From Schistosoma haematobium (lineage: Eukaryota; Platyhelminthes; Trematoda; Strigeidida; Schistosomatidae): a stretch of 64,000 nucleotides of DNA. Location: assembly GCF_000699445.3 (NCBI RefSeq), contig NC_067197.1, positions 2,300,152 through 2,364,151 of the forward strand, in the 5' to 3' direction. The notes below the pieces were generated by a model. That model saw nothing but the letters and a program-made list of their open reading frames with translations, had not been told where the DNA came from and did not search any database. Position numbers and translations under genes: made by a program. Positions 14,601-29,600 of the stretch are shown piece after piece (the stretch's first letter is position 1; each line of letters opens with the position of its first letter).

Positions 14601-17600
14601 GGATAAACTATTAAATCTACAAGTGTACTATAATATGTAACCCCATCAATGTATGATGTTGCTAAACATTGAATACGTGCACTTGGTTGTGGTAGATTTG
14701 GTGATGGTCGTGTATCTTCTATAGTCAATACCCCAGTATTACCATTGTTTATTGTATAAGATTGTATTGATTGTCTGGTTAAACCAGCTTCTGGAACTGT
14801 TTCTCCATATATACCAAGTAATCTCCAACCAAAATGAAGATTTCCATCAGTTATTTCTTTTCCAGTTACTGTATCTGTTTAAATGAAATAATATAGATGT
14901 GACATAAGTATGATCAGAACCAAATCTATTATTATTATATAGATAATGAAATTTGTAAAGCATTTTTAGGACGAGTATTTTACCCAGACTAGGCAGGGTA
15001 GATCTGATGAAGATGTGAAGGCGTGGATCCGCAAAGCAAGAGCAGCATATCCACAACTGAACAACATCTGGAACTCAAAACAACTGTCTGTCAACCAACA
15101 CCAAGGTCAGAATTTTCAATAGAAATGTCAAGACCGTTCTACTGTATGGGGTGGAAACTAGAAGAAGTGCGAAAGCAATCATCCAGAAGATACAAGTGTT
15201 TACACAAAATACTTCAGATCCCTTGGTCAGACACACACACACACTTGGTTTTTGTGCTAAACTCAAAATCCAGTATTTAATAAAATTGATGAGGATAAAC
15301 TCTACTCTCATTAGCACTTTTGATCTCTCGCCTGGAAGTCAATCATGCTGGAGTGCGTGTTTCGTTGTTTGTCGTTGTTTTCCAAAAATATCACTCCATC
15401 ATGATATGAACGTTTCAAGTGAAGCTCAGTCAGTCATGATGGAAGAAAAATTGCAACATAGCAAAAGAAATAGGTCTAATTCATTTAATAATAGAAATTA
15501 TTCCAGAATAACTACAACGAATTGACTAAATAAACGAAATTATAACCGTAATTACTGACTACGATAAATTAACTAAACTTGACAAAGTGTAGTTTACCCC
15601 CCAGCAAATAAAGCTAAGGTTATGGAAGAAAGCTTACAAGAAAATAACCACACTTGATGATTAACTAGTTTATAAATCATAATAAAAAGTTGTTTGTAGC
15701 ATTATACAGTAGCAATGGCTGTGTGAAAGAAAAAAAAATACTTAAAGGGCTGTCATTCTAATTTAGATTGTTGCCACCAAATACCTTGGTACGATCGACG
15801 GTCGAGAGAGTCAACTCACCCTCTCCAAATGCTCATAGATCGTCACGTGTATACGACCACTACCAAGAAAGTCCTACTAACTGTTTTCTCACGGCGGGAG
15901 TGTTCACTAAATTGACAGAACGAAAAACGAATGTCCGGCGCTTTAACCGGTTTAGTGGATATGGAGGATCTACCTAGTGGAGTTAGCGCATATGGGATCC
16001 AGGATCCTGAGGGAATAAGTGACGCATGAAACTACTGTTGGTCACGGGCTATCATGGGATTGCATTTCCAAACGTCATTCGATCACCTAGTGGACAGTGG
16101 CTTCCTAAGAAAACTAACTGGTTCAGTTTGAGCGCCCAAGCAGTATTCCAACCTTTAGACAAATCAAATGACAAAATGTGGCACATTTATACGTGGTGCC
16201 TCCTTCTACCAATATGGTGTAGTTTAAATTCACTTGGTATTGTTTACTTGAATCTTCCCAAATGATTTTTAGAACTGCAATTGATCAGTCTTTTAATAGT
16301 ATATGTGAATCCTGTGCATATTACCTCAATATTTCCTTAATTCATAAGTGTTCTAATCGATATACCGGCATCTCAGTGTTGATTTTCACTCTGGGACTCA
16401 TAACATTTGCTCAACTGTTTTATACTCATTTAGAAATGTATCTGATATCTGGTTCATTCTTTCACTATCTCAACTTGATAGTAGTATGAAATGTTTACTC
16501 TCTATAACACTTACCATAAGCAGTACAATTTAATTGAACATTTTCACCATCTTTAATTGTAACATGATTAGTTAAATCATTTTTTCCACCAATTTTCAAA
16601 GTGATTCTTTCTTCACCATCTGAAAATGAGACAATTTACAAAGATTAATTAAATAAATATTACTTTAATAGACTTTTCAAATGGTTTGGATTATTTTTTC
16701 TGGTAAGTGTTTTTTAGCGAGTTAGTTTTCTACGGGATGGGGACGCTAACCCCATGCCCAACCCTCCTCCTTTACCCGGGCTTGGGACCGGCAGTAACCC
16801 TATAAGAGCTACAGGCGGAGCAGGACCCGACAACATACCAGCTGAAGCACTGAAATCAAACATTGAAGCAACCACAAGCATGCTTTACCTTCTATTCAAA
16901 ATGATTTGGGAAGAGGAACAGGTGTCGATGGACTGGAAAGAAGGACACCTCATCAAGATTCCAAAGAAAGGAGATCTGAGCAAATGTGAAAACTACAGAG
17001 GCATAACACTACTGTCAATACCAGGGAAAGTCTTCAACAGAGTGTTGCTAAACCGGATGAAGGATCCAGTAGACGCCCAACTTCGAGATCAACAAGCTGG
17101 ATTCCGTAAGGATCGGTCGTGCACAGACCTAATTGCAACACTACGGATCATCGTCGAACAATCAGTTGAGTGGAACTCATCACTATACATCAACTTCATT
17201 GATTATGAAAAGGCATTCGACAGTGTAGATAGGAGGACATTATGGAAACTTCTTCGACACTACGGAGTTCCTGAGAAGATTGTCAACATTATCCGGAACT
17301 CATACGACGGACTACAGTGCAAAGTAGTGCATGTAGGACAGCTGACAGATGCATTCCAAGTAAGGACTGGAGTCAGACAAGGCTGTTTACTCTCTCCCTT
17401 CCTCTTTCTTCTGGTGGTCGACTGGATTATGAAGACCTCAATATCTGAAGGAAAACACGGCATACAATGGACAACTCAGAATCAATTAGACGATTTGGAC
17501 TTCGCAGACGACCTAGCCCTTTTATCACGTACACACGAACAGATGCAGATGAAGACAGCCAGTGTAGCAGCAGTCTCTGCATCAGTAGGCCTCAGCATAC

Positions 17601-20600
17601 ACAAAGGGAAAACCAAGATCCTCAAATTCAAGGCGGAGAACAGCAATCCAATCACTCTTGATGGCGAAACTCTGGAAGATGTAGAGTCCTTCACATACCT
17701 GGGAAGCATCATCGATGAACAAGGAGGTTCAGATGCAGACGTAAAGGCGAGGATCGGCAAAGTAAGAGTCGCATTCCTACAATTGAAGAACATATGGAAC
17801 TCAAAACAACTTTCAACCAATATCAAAGTGAGAATCTTCAATACGAACGTCAACACAGTTCTACTGTATTAAACTGAAACTTGGAGAACTAATACAACCA
17901 TCATCAAGAAGGTACAAGTATTTATAAATAGCTGTCTACGTAAGATACTCAACATCCACTGGCCGGATGCCATCACCAACAGCCTTCTGTGAGAGAGAGC
18001 AAACCTGCTTCCAACTGAAGAGGAAATTTGGAAAAGACGATAGAAATGGATAGGACATACATTATGCAAATCATCAAACTGCATCACGTGGCAAGCTTTA
18101 ACTTGAAGTCCTGAAGGGAAACGGAAAAGAGGAAGTCCAAACAACACATTACGTCGGAAAATATAAACAGATATGAAAAGGATGAATAGGAACTGCAATG
18201 AGCTGGAAAGGATTGCTTGGGACAGGGTTGGAAGGAGAATGCTGGTGAGCGGCCTACGTTACTTCACGAGGAGTAACACGCGTAAGTAAGTAAGTAAGTA
18301 AGTAAGACTTTTCAAATGATAATTGCTTCTTAATGCATACGTCAAGACCGATAGGTCTTAGTTTCGAATCTCATGAAGTGAGATCGTGGATGTGCACTGC
18401 TGAGGAGTTCTACGATAGGACGAAACGGCCATCCAATGCTCCCAGGTTTTCCATGATGGTCTAGCTCCAATTGACTCATGATCTCAATTAGTAAAATTAC
18501 TAATAGTATCCACAAAACCCCTTCTGATATATTTATTGACTTATGACATTAAAGACTAGACAGCGCTATACACAGAATCTGTATAAAGATTACTAGACAG
18601 TTAGGAATAATCACATTTGATTAGGAAAAACCATACAATAGATTTCAAAATTTTCCGGCTGGGTTCAAAGTCATTTATCATACGTAGTTACCTTTCTAAA
18701 TGAAATTACTAACAATTATAGTGGCCAAGTTTGTTGAGCAACTAAACAAATCGCTTATCATCCATGCATCTAGACAACTTTGAACTTAGATTCAACTGGG
18801 AAAACGTTGAGATCTTGAATAGAGGGGATTTTAAACGTATCAGAGAATTTTCAAATGTTTGGAATTCAAATCAATCAGCAATCAACCATCACATTAAAAT
18901 CGATCCAATTTATCAACCAAACGGAAAAATCATGAACAACTGTAAGACCATGGATCAGATCAAAGGGAGATACAATCAAATTAATGAGGTAGACAATCAT
19001 GCGTTAATGGTCAACAATAACTAATCAAGATCGAGGTCATATGTAGAGACGTTCGAACAATTCACTTCTACCTGAAGTTTATGCTAATGAAGTTGCTCAG
19101 AAGAACAATGAAAGCTCTACGACTAAACTATTCGACTCAGAGAACAGATTTTCTCCTGAGCTACAAACTCAATCTTACAAATTTTAAGGGTTATTTTATC
19201 ACTTCGCTAAATCACCCTTAATACCACCTTCAGACTTAGTCTTTTAGGGTTTAGTTTTCTTCTCAAAGTTCCAAATATTCATGCCTAAAAGATACTTGAA
19301 GCGAAACATTGAAACAACGACTATAAACCTGTAGGATATGATCTCTAAGAACTTCCAGGGATATTCTTTTCAAGTATAAATGGTGTGTTACCATAAATTG
19401 GGAGTATACTAAAGAGGATAGAACTGATATGTCTTAAACTTTTCAAAATCAGTTTATTATGACATTTATGTATTTATCATTCCTATTTAATCTCACCTCC
19501 ACTTATCCATCTTGTTCCACCTGGTTCAATATCTGATGTTTTCACTGGTTCAGCTTTATCACTACCAAATACCCGAAAACTGAAATCTGGTGAAATGTAA
19601 CGAGCTGTATCGTTTGATGCAATACATCGTATTCTTAATTTATTTGCTGTAGACGATAAACCATGATAATATAACTGATTATTATTCAATTCAATTTGAT
19701 CAGCAATTAGATTTGGATGAACACGTTCACCATTAATACGTTCCACTTCCCATGTATAAGTTGCATCCGGTAGAATAAACTGTAAGTAACCATCTGGAAA
19801 AGAAAAACACATTGAAACCGATGAATTGCATTGTTATAGATTTACTGATTAGTTGAGGAATAGTAAGCAATATAATGTTTTGTTAATTGAATTCTATCAA
19901 TCCATTTGAACTGTGAACTACTGGGTCGTATTCATCATGATTTAATCATAGATGGCAAGATGCATTACACTTTTAACCAAAAACGTATCTGAGTTCTTAA
20001 AGAAGATAATGTTCCCGATGAGATCCAAATGTTTTTTGTCTAGTGTCACAGGAAGAGAATATAATAACTAAGCAATTTTGATATAAATCTGACTTCCTAT
20101 TTTAATCTGATTAATTTTCAACATCTAACACCCCCATTTACTGTTGATAATGATTTACAATACAACTTGAGGGTTTTTGTCACATTAATTACACTAACGA
20201 TTTGATATAACTGTTGCAGTTTTATGGGGGGGGGACAAATAGTTTAAAGGAAATTCAGTTGCTCAATTATAAGCGCTTGCATGAACTAGGTATCCCTTTT
20301 AACCCCACCTGTAGTTCTTCTAGGATTACTGTCAATCCCAAGCTTGGGTAAATGATTTTATTTTATTTTTATTTTATTTAATCACATAAACATTGATACA
20401 AAGAGGCACCAATTAGATATGCACTAACTAAATCAATTGATTTGTGTAAGGGCTGGAATATCGCCCAGGTGCCCAAACAGAACCAGGCGGTTTCCTTAGG
20501 GGGCCACACTCGGAGCCTTCGACCTAAAGGTGTGATTCACATTGCAGTAGAGCAACGTAAGAAGATGCATTCCCATGGTAGCCGGTGACCAACGATTGAT

Positions 20601-23600
20601 TTATACGCCAAGTGTTCCATCAGGATCCTGGAGCCCACGTGTACCATTGGTTTGGAATCAGGGAATTAAAACTCCTCTGGTTGGATCGTTTATATCCACC
20701 AACCTGGTTAAAGCGCCGAATATTAACTTTTCGTCCTCCCAATTCCGTAAACAACACCCTGGTTGCGAGTAGGCAGTGAGAAGAACTTCCGTGGTAATGG
20801 TTGTATGAACGTGGCCATATCAGAATATCTGGAGAGGGAGAGCTGATTCTTCCCACTCTCAGACTCACAAGGGCGTTTGAAGACATGGGTTGAGCATGGG
20901 ATTAGCAACCTAATCCCGTAAAAAACAAGTTTGCTAAAAAGAAACACTAAACAATCTAATTAAACAATGAATTCATTATTCTAACTCAATAATGATGAAC
21001 TTACCATATGCATTACATGTAATTGTACCATTAGAACCTTTTTGATTTTCAATTAAACCGGATTCACTCAATTCATTAATACGTACATAGACTTTATGAA
21101 CTTAAATAACAAAAGATGAAGCAAACAAAGAACACATGAATTAGATGAAGGAAAAAAATTGTTAAATTCAATCTAAACTTTAATATCATTTGAGTTTCAT
21201 ATGTAAATAGTGCAATGTAAGCTTGTTATTTGGGTTGATAATATGAATACAATGGGATAATCACTAGTGAATAGATGATGATTAACGGTATCAGGCGTGA
21301 GACAGTTATTTATTGAAAACAGTAAAGAATGGTCGTTCAATATAATGGATTGGTTGAAGTTAATCAGTAATACTTGTTGGATGGCGTTTCATTGTTCTAG
21401 AGGTTAAGCGTTCGCGCACGAGACCGAGGGGTCCTGGGTTCGAGTACCATACTAAGATGAAACGGCTGTCCAATGCTAAGAGGTTTTCAAGTAGTGGTCT
21501 AACATCGATCAGTTCATGATCTTGTAATTCTTGTAATTCTGTGTAAGACTCAATTATGAATATTAGCTAGTTCTAACGGAAATATTTAGAACTATATACT
21601 ATCGTATTCATTATATGCAAATCGTTGTTAAGTGTGACTTGATCTCATAGATCTTCAGACCATTTCTAACTAATTTCATCTAAGTATCTATATGGTATAA
21701 GCATCAGCTATCGGATATTATGTGCTACAAATCTGAATATAAAGATATTCGTTGTTGATAGTTAGAAGGATTTCTTATATTAACTAACTAAATCATTGAG
21801 TATCATAAAATTTTGTGGTTGTTGCTGGGCTAATGAGGTATGGCAACTTGAACCAGTGCATATATATGCTTGGTCCTACGTTGTAACTGACTGACTGACT
21901 GACTGACTGTTGGAAAAAGCATCTAAGTAATACAAATGAAGACCGTTTTTTGAGTTATATCACTTACGCTCTACTCGAACTTGATCTCTTTCAATTATCT
22001 GACCAATAGAATTCAATGCAGTACATTGAAATACACCAGTATGTCTACCTAGAGCATCAAATTGTGGTGAACCAATTGTTGTCCAATAATGACGACCAGA
22101 ATGTATAATTAATCCTTGCATTGATAACCAATGTGAACTTAAAGAATTACGAGTTCCATTAAATCTATCAATTGACCATTGTAAACCACCTTCTGGTGGA
22201 GGATGTCCATAGAATGTACAAATTAACTAAAATAAAGAAAGTATTGTTAATGTTTCATAGATGTTTTACCATTTATATAATGTTCTTTTGTATAACCCAA
22301 AAGACAATAAGTGGATCAAAATGAGCATAAAGATTCAGTTAATCAAAATATAGGAACAAATGACAAAGTTTTCATTTTCAGTGTTCATGATAATCATTGT
22401 GTATTTAATAGTCGATCAATCAGTCAAAATTGAAATAGGACCTGACAGAAATGTACTTCAACTCAAGTTACCATATCATATCACTTAGACGGAATAAAGT
22501 TACCATATTAACTTACGAAGGAGTAAACCATAGTGAGAAAGACTAAACGTTGAGGAACCTTATTAAAAGAGAATTAATTAAATTCGAGCAATAAAATGTT
22601 TACAATCATACCAAAACTCAAAACTCAAGAAATGACAGATCTGAATGCATCTGAGCCACAGATTCAATTCAGCAACCTGATGGGTCAGTCCAAAAGACAC
22701 TGAATTCATAGACGGATCTTATGTTTCGATTTGGCCTTCTTAGCTTTATTTCGATCTATTCCTACACTTGCTAACACTGCCGATTGAGTTAGCCGGTGTA
22801 TACGTAATACTTACATCAGACACTTGGTCATTGAAGATTTTTAAACAAATACATTCTGTTTAACCTCAGCAACACACGATCGTCTTAGCAATAACGCTGT
22901 GAAGTTAACTATCACCAAGTATCTATATATCCATTACATTTATTACTTTTGTAGTCACAGAGTACTGCAAAGCGAACTACTGAGCAGTATGTTCTTTACT
23001 TCATGTAAGTTGATTACTATTCACTTACACGTTCATTGATTCGATATCCATAAACCGTTTTGTTCTCTCTTCTTCCATACATTTGATTATGTAACATGTT
23101 TACTTAAAAATATCGGACTTTCAGTAAGATATATATACCAACAACTTTATGAAAAACAAATCAATATTGGAACTCCTGAGGTTAGTCTTAAAGAATTACG
23201 TTTGAAATGTATCATGTATGTCCATTTTGTCTTTAATAACACATATCATAGACAAATTGATGGTATAGCGATAGGTTCACCACTAGATTCTATCTTTGTG
23301 GATTTTCTTCTTGCGAAACTAGAAAACAAACCTCTTAAAAAAGTTATCACGAAGCTCGAATTCTACTGTCGTTACGTTGATGACACTTTCATTATTGTCG
23401 ATCAGAACAGTTAGAAAGAAGAACTATTGGAACCATTTAACAACAAACATTCAGCAATTAAAGTTACATGTGAAGAGGAAATAAATAATAAACTATATTT
23501 CCTTGACGTTTTGTTAAATAGAAAAGAAAGTGGTTCTATCAGCAGAGGTGTGTATAGGGAACGTTCTTTATCAAACCAATACACACATTTCTTAAGCTTT

Positions 23601-26600
23601 CTACCTCTTCGTTGTAAGAGAAACTTAGTCAAATGTCTGGCAAATAGAGCTATTGAGATATGCTCAGTCGATAAAATTGATAAGGAATTAGTTCTCATCT
23701 ATAATATGTTGACTGAAATGAGTTATCCACAGGGTTTCCTGAAGAAAAACTTGCATGTAACAAGCAAGAAAATAGTGACATTGACGGCTAATAAGAAACC
23801 TCTTTTCTTGAAGCTGCCATTCAATGGAGATGTAGCTAGTGATTTATTACGTGATAGACTGACTAGAGCAGTAAAGAGAATGTTTAATGCTGACAACCTC
23901 TGTCTATCGTATTCGATCCGATCTATGGTGATTCCCCAACTAAAGGATGTTACTTGGTTATACCACTTCTATTTATATTTACGAATTCATCTGCTCCTGT
24001 GTAGAAAGCTATGTTGGGCGTTCTACCAGACAACTGAACCAAAGAGTTAGTGAACACCTCCCTTAGTGGTTAAGAAAAGGTACTATCAAGTCAATATGCA
24101 GCTCGGTTCTATCACACTTGATCGATACTGGTCATGTAGTAGAGAGAACTAAGTCATTTAAAGTTATTTATCGTATTCCTAATAGATTTCCTTATGGTGT
24201 TTGATCTCGTCTCTTACACATAGCAGAAGACATAGGAATTCGAGTCAACAATCCAACAAACCAACAATCGAAATTTGTAACACCCTTATCTTTCCCTTGG
24301 CCTTAAATGATTTTATTAATTATTATTTTCTATACTCTTTCTACGTTTATTTTTCTTCATCCCCTTCTATACTTTTCTTTTCTCAAATATACGCTTCAAG
24401 TCCGACTGCCTGAACACTTCTTGTTACGTAGTATTATAATCTTTCTATGGATGTTGTTTCAGTGTCTGTATTTTCCAACCCATTGACGCATTTCTTATTA
24501 TGTTTTATTGTATTTATTTTAACATAGAGATATTGGTACATGGAGGCACAAAATACATGTGCGCCACACAATTCTCTTTTGACATGTGTGAAGGCTATGA
24601 TACAGTCCGGGTGCCCAAACCGAAGCCGGTGGTTTCCTTAGCGGGCCACACCCGGAGCCTTCGACATGGAGGTCTGATCCACAAGGCAATGGAGCATCGT
24701 AAGGAGATGAAGTCTCATGGCAGCCGGTGACCAACAATAGGTTCATACGCCATTTTTCCAACTCCCCTAGGTGGACTCTCCATGTCCACCAGCCCGGTTA
24801 AGTCGCCGGACATTCGCTTTTCGTCCTCTCAATTTCATAAACAACACCTATGGTGCGAGAAAGCAGTGAGTAAGACTTCCTTGGCAGAGGCTATATACGC
24901 TTGGCCATCTGAGAGCATTTCGAGCGGTAGAGCAGACTCTCCCCACTCTCGGCCGTATCAGGGTATTTGGGGGCCTTTATTCTTCTTATCATCACTAGTA
25001 CACTTGTTATCACACTATCAATTTGTACTTTTCACATAATATGTAATTGTTTCCATTGTTATCATTGACTTATAAACTGTCATGATTGGTATAATAATTT
25101 CATAATATTCATATAAATATTGCTGTATAGTAGAGTAAAACTTGATAAAGATCCAATTGAGAACAATATTGTTCGTTTATAAATATTGTTCTAAATTGTT
25201 GAACAATGTCATGTATTCTGCAAACCTTTTAAATCATCAATTCAATTGTATTAATAATAGAATTATTATTGTGCTTTTTAAAATTATGATTTAACTTACT
25301 TCAAATGGTTGCCCTTGAATAACACGAACATAACGATCACCAGAATCTTGGAATATTTCATTCACATTCGATAATATTCTTACTTCAGGAGTGATTGGTG
25401 TTTCATAATCTACAAAAAAGATGAATGTAATCATGTAATAATGATTATAATCTAAGGATAGTTTAACAGCTTTATACTATAAAAGAAAAGTAATCATATC
25501 ATGTATCGACATAGTGTTGTTCAGCTCACTGTACATGAATTTTATGGTGTTATCTTAATAGTAATGAGCTACAGATCTTTGAATTTCCACCTGGAGCCCC
25601 TCTGGGGCTACTGCTAGTTCACTCTCCTATGGGGTAGAAGTCTGAAATGTCAGATAAATGGTGGTAAGTGTAAATTGGTTACTAATCGATTCGATCATTA
25701 ATATCTTGAAACTATTAGTTAGTGGGAATATCATTATGGCTAAATGTTAAGTATTAGCTGTAAGAACTTATCAAGTTGACTCAGTAATGAATATTGATCA
25801 ACTGAAGTCTTTCATAAACTTATTACATTCTAAGGAAAGATGGATAGTGGCTACCAGTGAAATCCAGGACTCGCGTTTCGTCCTATCTTGAACTCGTCAA
25901 ATGGATATACCTTCATCTCAGATTTGATGTTCACTCTGGAACTCGAACCAATGAAGTCAATATCAAGGCAATACACACAGTATGCACATATGCCAATAAG
26001 AAACTGGTCAATTGCAATCCTAAACATTAATCGGAAGATTCAAGTAAAACAATACCAAGTGAATTAAACTTCAACCCATTGCACAAGCAAGTGGCTATCA
26101 GGACTCAGTAACTAAGTGGATAACGTGATGGCGTTTGAAGCGAACGGTACTGGGTTCAAGTCCCAGAGTGAACATCAACAAGTCTGAAATACAAGCACAT
26201 CCAGCTGACGAGTCCAAAATAGGACGAAACGCGCATCAAACTGGATTCCACTGCTAGCCACTATCCATCTTTGTTTATAATGATTGTGAATTAAGGCAAT
26301 ATCGCGAAATTACGCACAGTATGCATATATGCCAACAAGAGACTGATCAATTGCAGTCCCAAATATTAATGGCAAGATTCAAGTAAAAGAGTACTGAGTG
26401 AATTATAACATCCTAGTCCATTAATCATGTTGACTATCTCTTTAACTCTATGGTATGTGACTTCACTGAATTTGAGTCTGTATCTAAATGGTAATATCAA
26501 TATTTTCTTACAATTCCATCTATCTGACGAGGTTCCGTCGTTAGCCACTATTATCATGAATAACATTTGATAGGGTATTAGCCAAAAAGAAACAACCTCT

Positions 26601-29600
26601 ACAGCCACATACCTGTCGCTATTAGATCATATGGAATATATACTTGTTTCACTGATGATGAATATGAATTCACTGATCGACATGTATAAATACCAGCATC
26701 CATTCTAGGATCAAATTTATCTATTCCATTATGTGTCCATTTTAATACAGCCTTATTAGGGGTTGTTGTTATTTGTGCCTAAATTGATAATAAAAAAATG
26801 AAAGATGATCATTTCAAAATATTAGAGAAGTACTAAGACAAATGATAACAATGAAATGTTCTTATGTATAGTTAGAATCAACCAGTATAGCTTTCTCACA
26901 ATCATTATATGAATGTATATTTAAGGTGAGACTATCATTTATGAACGAACCAATCACGTACAAAGATAACAGGTCTCAGATTTTGATGCGAAATTCATCC
27001 ATCCATTTGGTTAAATGGAGTTTTGGCATTATAGCTGATGTTATTTCGTGATGAAAACTCTAAATCTAATACCCCTAACCTTAATCATAATTTTACTTCA
27101 TCACAGTGGTTTTTAACCATCATTTGGTCCTAGTTACTAGGTGGGCATTTTCAAGGTCAGTTTAATATCGCATACCTTTTCCTTCTGAGGAAGTAATATC
27201 TGACTTACTAATAGATAACTTGAACAAAAATGTTGGTGAGTATTAGATTTTCGTACTATACATAGAATAAAACGAAGTCTACATTGATTTCTGATAACAG
27301 TCATGTGGTACATGAAACTAAACCATTTATAACGATTTATTTAGTAATCCATACAATTTTCTTAAAAGGTTTTGATTTTGTTTCTTACATATTACTACAG
27401 CTTTATGGATTCGAATAAATAACCGTAGTAATTCTTTTCAAATGAAGTATATACCATCCCTACGATTTTATTGCACCCTAAAAGAATACTTAATAGACAA
27501 TTTTACTATTTCGTTCTAAATTAAGATCATGAGCCGATTAATGTTAGACCATCATTGCAAACCTGCAGGCACTGAAAGGCTATTTTTGTCCTATTGTAGG
27601 ACTCCTCAGAAGTGCGCATCCACGATCCCACACCCAAAGAACTTGAACCCCGGGCCTTCAGTCTCGCGCGCGAACGCTTAAACTCTAGACCGCTGAGTAG
27701 GCATCCAACGGTGTTAATGTCTAACCTCAACCAATCCACGAAATTGCACGACCATCTTCCATTGTACCGAGGTAAATACCTGTCTCTACTCGACGCGGAT
27801 TAGCTCCATTGGTCACTGCTTCTCACTAGGACTCCGAGAATTCCCTCATGAAGCTAGTCTCTAGTGACCACATGGTAATTATCAGTATGGGGTTGTGGAG
27901 ATTATTAGGTTTTTGATTGAGATCATGAACGAATGGATGTAAGACCACCATTAAAATCCTGGATTTATTATGGTCAGACATTAACACCGTTGTAAGCCGG
28001 TCGGCTCAGTGGTCTAGAATTCATGCGTTCGTGCGCGAGACCGATAGGTCCTGGGTTCGAATCTCGCGCGACGAGACCGTGGATATGCACTGCTGAGGAG
28101 TCCAACAATGAGATGAAAAGGCCCTCCAGTGGTTTCAGGTTTTCATCTAGACCACTGAGCCGAGATATTAATGTCTAACTTCAACTAATACACGGAAATG
28201 AGCGACACATCTATCATTGTCTTCAGTGAGTTAGTATCTCACAACAGACCCGTTTGAATTCCACCGGTCGCTGATCCTCACTAGAACTCTTGGAAATACC
28301 ACTTGAGACCAGTCACTGGTGAGCAAATGATGATTATTATCAGCAGTGGTTTTTTGGATATAATAGTAATTATCATGGATGCCCACTGCTGAGGAGTCCC
28401 ATAGTAGGACGAAACGACCGTCCAGTACTTCTAGGTTTTCCATGGTGATCTAGCTTCAAGTGACTTTTGATCTCAACTATTAGTTTATGAATTGTTAAGA
28501 AACCCACTCCACTATTTTCAATGAAACTCACAAATTACCTTGATTGATTTTGTAGTGTCGCTTACTATGCTAAACCCATATAACTTATTCTAGTCTCTGT
28601 ACAGGGAAATTTATCCATTATTCTTGAGTGATATTTTGACCTTCTTAATTATTCACTTATCCACCGTAGCTGTTTTTTATATGAGCGTATATGTGTGCAC
28701 TTCTTATCCATTTTTATCACATGTCTGTAACCTATTTTTCTGTGACTATCAATATCGACTAACGCTTGATTAAATGGAGTTGAATGACATGCCTTGTCCA
28801 CCACGCGTCGTTTCGTTTCGCTCTCTCTCTCTCTCTCTTCTTCCTTTCCCTCGCTACGTCTCTCTGATTGTCCAATTTGATCCACGTCAAAGTATAAAAC
28901 TTCATCAAAATAGATTACTCTACTTTTGTATTTCGAAATATCTCGAAACAATTCGAAATTTTATACATTTTTACTTTCTCAGATAAAATAAACGATTCAT
29001 AGTGTATCTGGAAGACAATTCAGCCAAACGAAAGTTAATCCATTCGTAGTGTATTAGGGTTTCTTTTAGTGCATGGAAGGTTGCATGTTTGTCATACATT
29101 ATCTACCTCTTTCCTAGTGCAAAAATAATATATAACTATCTTATATTATCGGTTCGAACAAAACAGCTCTGAATATAGTTTAATAGAGTCACTTTGATTT
29201 GCCATATAATTCAATAGAGTGTTCCGGACAATCAGACAAAACAAGAATCTAATGAGTATAGAATTCTTTGAAGTTTGATTTATTTTGTTCACATCAAATA
29301 TCAAATTAACCGTTTACTGGATGCCCCCAAATGCCCTGGTACGGCCGAGAGTGGGGAGAGTCAGCTCTCCCTCTTGAAATGCTCTCATATGGCCACGCGT
29401 ATATAGCCTCTTCCAGGGAAGTCCTACTCATTGACTACTCACAACCAGGGTGTTGTTTACGAATTCAAAAAGATGGAAAGTGAATGTCCGACGCTTTAAC
29501 CGGGTTGGTGGACACGGAGAGTTCACCTAGGAGAGTTGGAAAATCCTCATTCCAAACCAATGGTGCACATGGGCTCCAGGATCCTGATGGAACAATTGGC

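Noticed and set aside
24900..24960. GAGCTGACTCTCC in repeat L as a possible hammerhead core
   Set aside because: The core would need CTGANGA; the sequence reads CTGACTC and lacks a correctly placed GAAA.
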